Part shown: positions 14,073 to 15,760 of the stretch, one piece after another
Position numbering within the stretch: the first letter of the stretch is position 1
Layout: every line of letters begins with the position of its first letter
Assembly (NCBI GenBank): GCA_019113125.1
Contig: DXIA01000129.1
Span: 1-15,760, forward strand
From: Candidatus Pygmaiobacter gallistercoris
GTDB taxonomy: Bacteria; Bacillota; Clostridia; Oscillospirales; Ruminococcaceae
Direction of reading: 5' to 3'
Length of the DNA: 15,760 bases
Position numbers and translations under genes: made by a program
The notes under the pieces: model-generated
What the model saw: the letters and a program-made list of their open reading frames with translations, nothing else
What the model was told of the DNA's origin: nothing
The model's database searches: none

Positions 14073-14502
14073 AACAAAGAACCCGTCCGGATTTAGCCGG
14101 TGTGGCGTAAGAAAACAACGCCGGGAAGAGGGCACTTTTGCGCGGCTGCGTCCGAACGCAAAGCGTTCGGGCGTCAAAATCTCGGGGCAGCTCTGCTGCC
14201 CGCGACATCCACAAAGGGTGCCGTATCCAACACCAAATGGCGTTGGATGAGGCGTTTTTTCCTTGCATCCGCATCAAAATTGGCCTCTTCCTGGTGCACT
14301 CAACATCCGTTCCGGATGTTGTATGTTCTGCCCCAGAATTTTGGATGAAGAAAGTGCGAAGAGCGGGTCCTCAAGCCTTGGTGGCTTGAGGGCCCGCTCT
14401 GAGTGCTTTATGCGCCAAAATTCTACGGCAGAACGTAACTTTCCAAAGGAAAGTTGCGTTTTCTTACGTCACGCCGGCTTTCCCGGACGGGCTCTTTTTG
14501 TT
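14073..14502 (+). repeat. Full-length structured repeat / candidate structured RNA (right copy)
   Basis: A non-coding element fills the gap between two convergent genes. The outer stem is 14082-14090 with 14483-14491, then 14095-14116 with 14458-14479 (31 bp in all, two of them G-U), flanked by A-rich 14073-14081 and T-rich 14494-14502. Inside are a long-range stem (14121-14131 with 14284-14294), hairpins at 14149-14173, 14185-14201, 14225-14248, 14301-14321 and 14437-14455, and a 110-nt arm (14325-14434) ending in an 18-bp hairpin with loop TTGGT. The inverse of positions 1-246 aligns with it. Strand is inferred from 7 G-U pairs on plus against 2 on minus. I recognise no named family. Confidence 0.85.
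14325..14434 (+). other. 110-nt long arm inside the right repeat
   Basis: The arm is made of stems 14325-14332 with 14427-14434, 14335-14344 with 14415-14424, 14351-14357 with 14403-14409 (two G-U) and 14360-14377 with 14383-14400 (one G-U). A tandem G-A/A-G mismatch at 14358-14359 with 14401-14402 sits between the last two stems. The same mismatch is present in the left copy at 58-59 with 15-16 when read on the minus strand. Confidence 0.8.
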
Positions 14503-14511
14503 CGGTTGAAA

Positions 14512-15660
14512 TCAGCCGGCCAGCTTGTCGGCGAGGGCGGCGAGGGCGACCTCGTCCTCCGGCTTGACCGCACCGCGGATGGTGAGGGTCGGATCGACAA
14601 GGCAGATCTGTTTCATCTGGCAGAGAATCTCCTTCATCACCCGAACGGCCGAGGGGGCCCAGGAGCCGTTCTCGATCAGTGCGACGGTCCGCTGCTGATA
14701 GTTCTTCGCCTTGAGGTGGTGGAGGAAATCCTCCATGAAGGGCATCAGCCCGGCGTTGTAGGAGGAGGCGGCAAACACGACCTTGCCGTACTCGAACGCC
14801 TTGGCCAGCGCGACCGACAGATCGGTCCGGGCGAGATCGACCGTCTCGGCATTGCAGCCCTTGGCCCGCAGCAGTTCAGCGAGCTTGCAGGCGGCCGCGG
14901 CGGTGTTGCCGTGCAGCGAGGCATAGGCGATCAGGACGCCCTCCTTCTCGACAGCGTAGCTGCCCCAGCGGGTGTAGAGCTCCAGTGCATGGGCGAGCGC
15001 TTCCCCCTTGAGCACCGGGCCGTGCAGCGGGCAGACGATCTCGATGTCGAGGCCGCTCGCCTTCTTGAGCAGCGCCATCGTCTGGGGGCCGTATTTGCCG
15101 ACGATGTTGTAGTAGTAGCGGCGGGCCTCCTCGTCCCACTCCTCATCGGTGTCCAGCGCGCCGAACTTGCCGAAGGCGTCGGCGCTGAACAGCACCTTGT
15201 CGCAGCTGTCATAGCTGACCATGACCTCCGGCCAGTGGACCATCGGCGCCATGACGAAGGTCAGCTCGTGCCGGCCCAGCGAGAGAGAGTCCCCCTCGGC
15301 GACGGTTATCGCGTGGGAGAGATCGAGCGAGAAGTACTGCGGCAGCATCTGGAAGGTCTTGGCATTGCCGACCAGCCGCACCTCGGGGTACTTCTCGACA
15401 AAAGCCTGAATGCTGGAGGCGTGGTCCGGCTCCAGATGGCTGATGACAAGGTAATCCGGCTTGCGGCCGCAAAGCGCCTTTTCAAGGTTTGCAAGATACT
15501 CCGCGGTTTTGCGGTGATCCACCGTATCCATGACCGCGACCTTCTCGTCGAGGATGACATAGGAGTTGTAGGAAACCCCGTGGGGAACGACATACTGCCC
15601 CTCAAACAGATCCAGCGTCTTGTCGTCAACGCCGATGTATTGAATGTCCTTTGTGACCAT
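14512..15660 (-). CDS. Flavodiiron protein (FprA-type A-type flavoprotein)
   Basis: A 382-residue cytosolic enzyme that reduces O2 to water and/or NO to N2O, protecting anaerobes. The N-terminal metallo-beta-lactamase-like domain (about 1-230) carries the diiron ligands: His75, Glu77 and Asp79 (HLEPDH), His142 (MVHWPE), Asp161 (SADAFG) and His213 (CPLHGPV). The C-terminal domain (about 240-382) is a flavodoxin with FMN-binding loop YASLHGNTAAA. There is no C-terminal rubredoxin extension, so a separate electron donor is needed. The ATG at 15660 has GGAGGT 7 nt upstream; a TTG five codons earlier lies within the SD. It is convergent with ade and separated from it by the structured repeat. Confidence 0.95.
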   Translation of the reverse strand: MVTKDIQYIGVDDKTLDLFEGQYVVPHGVSYNSYVILDEKVAVMDTVDHRKTAEYLANLEKALCGRKPDYLVISHLEPDHASSIQAFVEKYPEVRLVGNAKTFQMLPQYFSLDLSHAITVAEGDSLSLGRHELTFVMAPMVHWPEVMVSYDSCDKVLFSADAFGKFGALDTDEEWDEEARRYYYNIVGKYGPQTMALLKKASGLDIEIVCPLHGPVLKGEALAHALELYTRWGSYAVEKEGVLIAYASLHGNTAAAACKLAELLRAKGCNAETVDLARTDLSVALAKAFEYGKVVFAASSYNAGLMPFMEDFLHHLKAKNYQQRTVALIENGSWAPSAVRVMKEILCQMKQICLVDPTLTIRGAVKPEDEVALAALADKLAG

Positions 15661-15760
15661 GATCGGCACCTCCAAAATAATTCCCTCCGGGAGACCCCGG
15701 ACAAAAGCGTTTTGTATCGGCGGATACGCTGCGCGGCGTTTCTGGCGCGATACCCCAGAA
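15661..15760 (-). promoter_or_regulatory. Upstream region of the flavodiiron gene
   Basis: No gene is seen here. GTATC (15714-15718) and GATAC (15723-15727) form a short inverted repeat about 55 nt upstream of the start. A weak promoter pair (TTGTCC then AATTAT, 16 nt apart) can be drawn on the minus strand near 15705-15678, but I do not trust it. The region is cut by the window edge. Confidence 0.3.

Noticed and set aside
12258..14177. A 639-codon open frame on the minus strand opposite adenine deaminase
   Set aside because: It is a shadow of ade in GC-rich DNA: composition is Arg/Gln/His-rich and low in family motifs, and ade has full catalytic motifs on the plus strand.
14100..14389. Short open frames (82-94 codons) inside the right repeat
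   Set aside because: They run through hairpins, differ between the two copies through non-triplet insertions, and lack SD sites; the element is non-coding.
14073..14502. Ordinary MITE of a known insertion sequence
   Set aside because: Terminal inverted repeats are present, but I see no clear target-site duplication or transposase, and the compensated internal stems are not expected of a plain MITE. It is not fully excluded.

Overview
The window reads as chromosomal DNA from a GC-rich, strictly anaerobic member of the Clostridia; an Oscillospirales/Ruminococcaceae-like relative is my best guess. The reasons are strong AAAGGAGG-type Shine-Dalgarno (SD) sites, frequent TTG starts, an ECF-transporter S component, a guanine riboswitch and an F420H2/NADH-type flavodiiron protein. 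I see no rRNA, tRNA, CRISPR array, transposase or phage gene.

Layout. Positions 1-246 hold a truncated copy of a structured repeat. Next on the + strand come a tributyrin-esterase-like hydrolase (313-1143), a P-loop kinase of the uridine-kinase family with an extra N-terminal domain (1247-2302), and an ECF S component (2418-2963) behind a structured leader. A bidirectional terminator (2967-3004) separates these from a minus-strand block. Read from its promoter, one transcription unit of that block is a DUF5662-type protein, an alpha/beta hydrolase and a 993-residue double glycosyltransferase (7237 down to 3006). Upstream of it lie an HD-domain nucleotidase-like gene with its own promoter and terminator, a membrane/zinc-ribbon protein, RidA, and a second HD-domain protein. 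The last of these is divergent from an isochorismatase-family hydrolase (9862-10413).

From 10580 to 14057 there is a purine-salvage operon: promoter, guanine-class riboswitch, NCS2-family purine permease and adenine deaminase. Imported adenine would be deaminated to hypoxanthine, and a guanine-sensing aptamer would repress uptake when guanine or hypoxanthine is plentiful. A flavodiiron protein (15660-14512, minus strand) converges on this operon.

The most interesting object is a roughly 430-nt element (14073-14502) that fills the whole gap between adenine deaminase and the flavodiiron gene. A diverged, inverted copy lies at 1-246. The full copy folds into a closed structure: a long outer stem, an inner long-range stem, a 110-nt arm and several short hairpins. 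Between the two copies the stems change by compensatory double substitutions, and three or four hairpins are cleanly present in one copy and missing or reduced in the other. G-U wobbles and a tandem G-A mismatch suggest which strand is the RNA. I do not recognise the element as any named RNA or repeat family; it is either an undescribed structured RNA or a MITE-like element under RNA-level selection.
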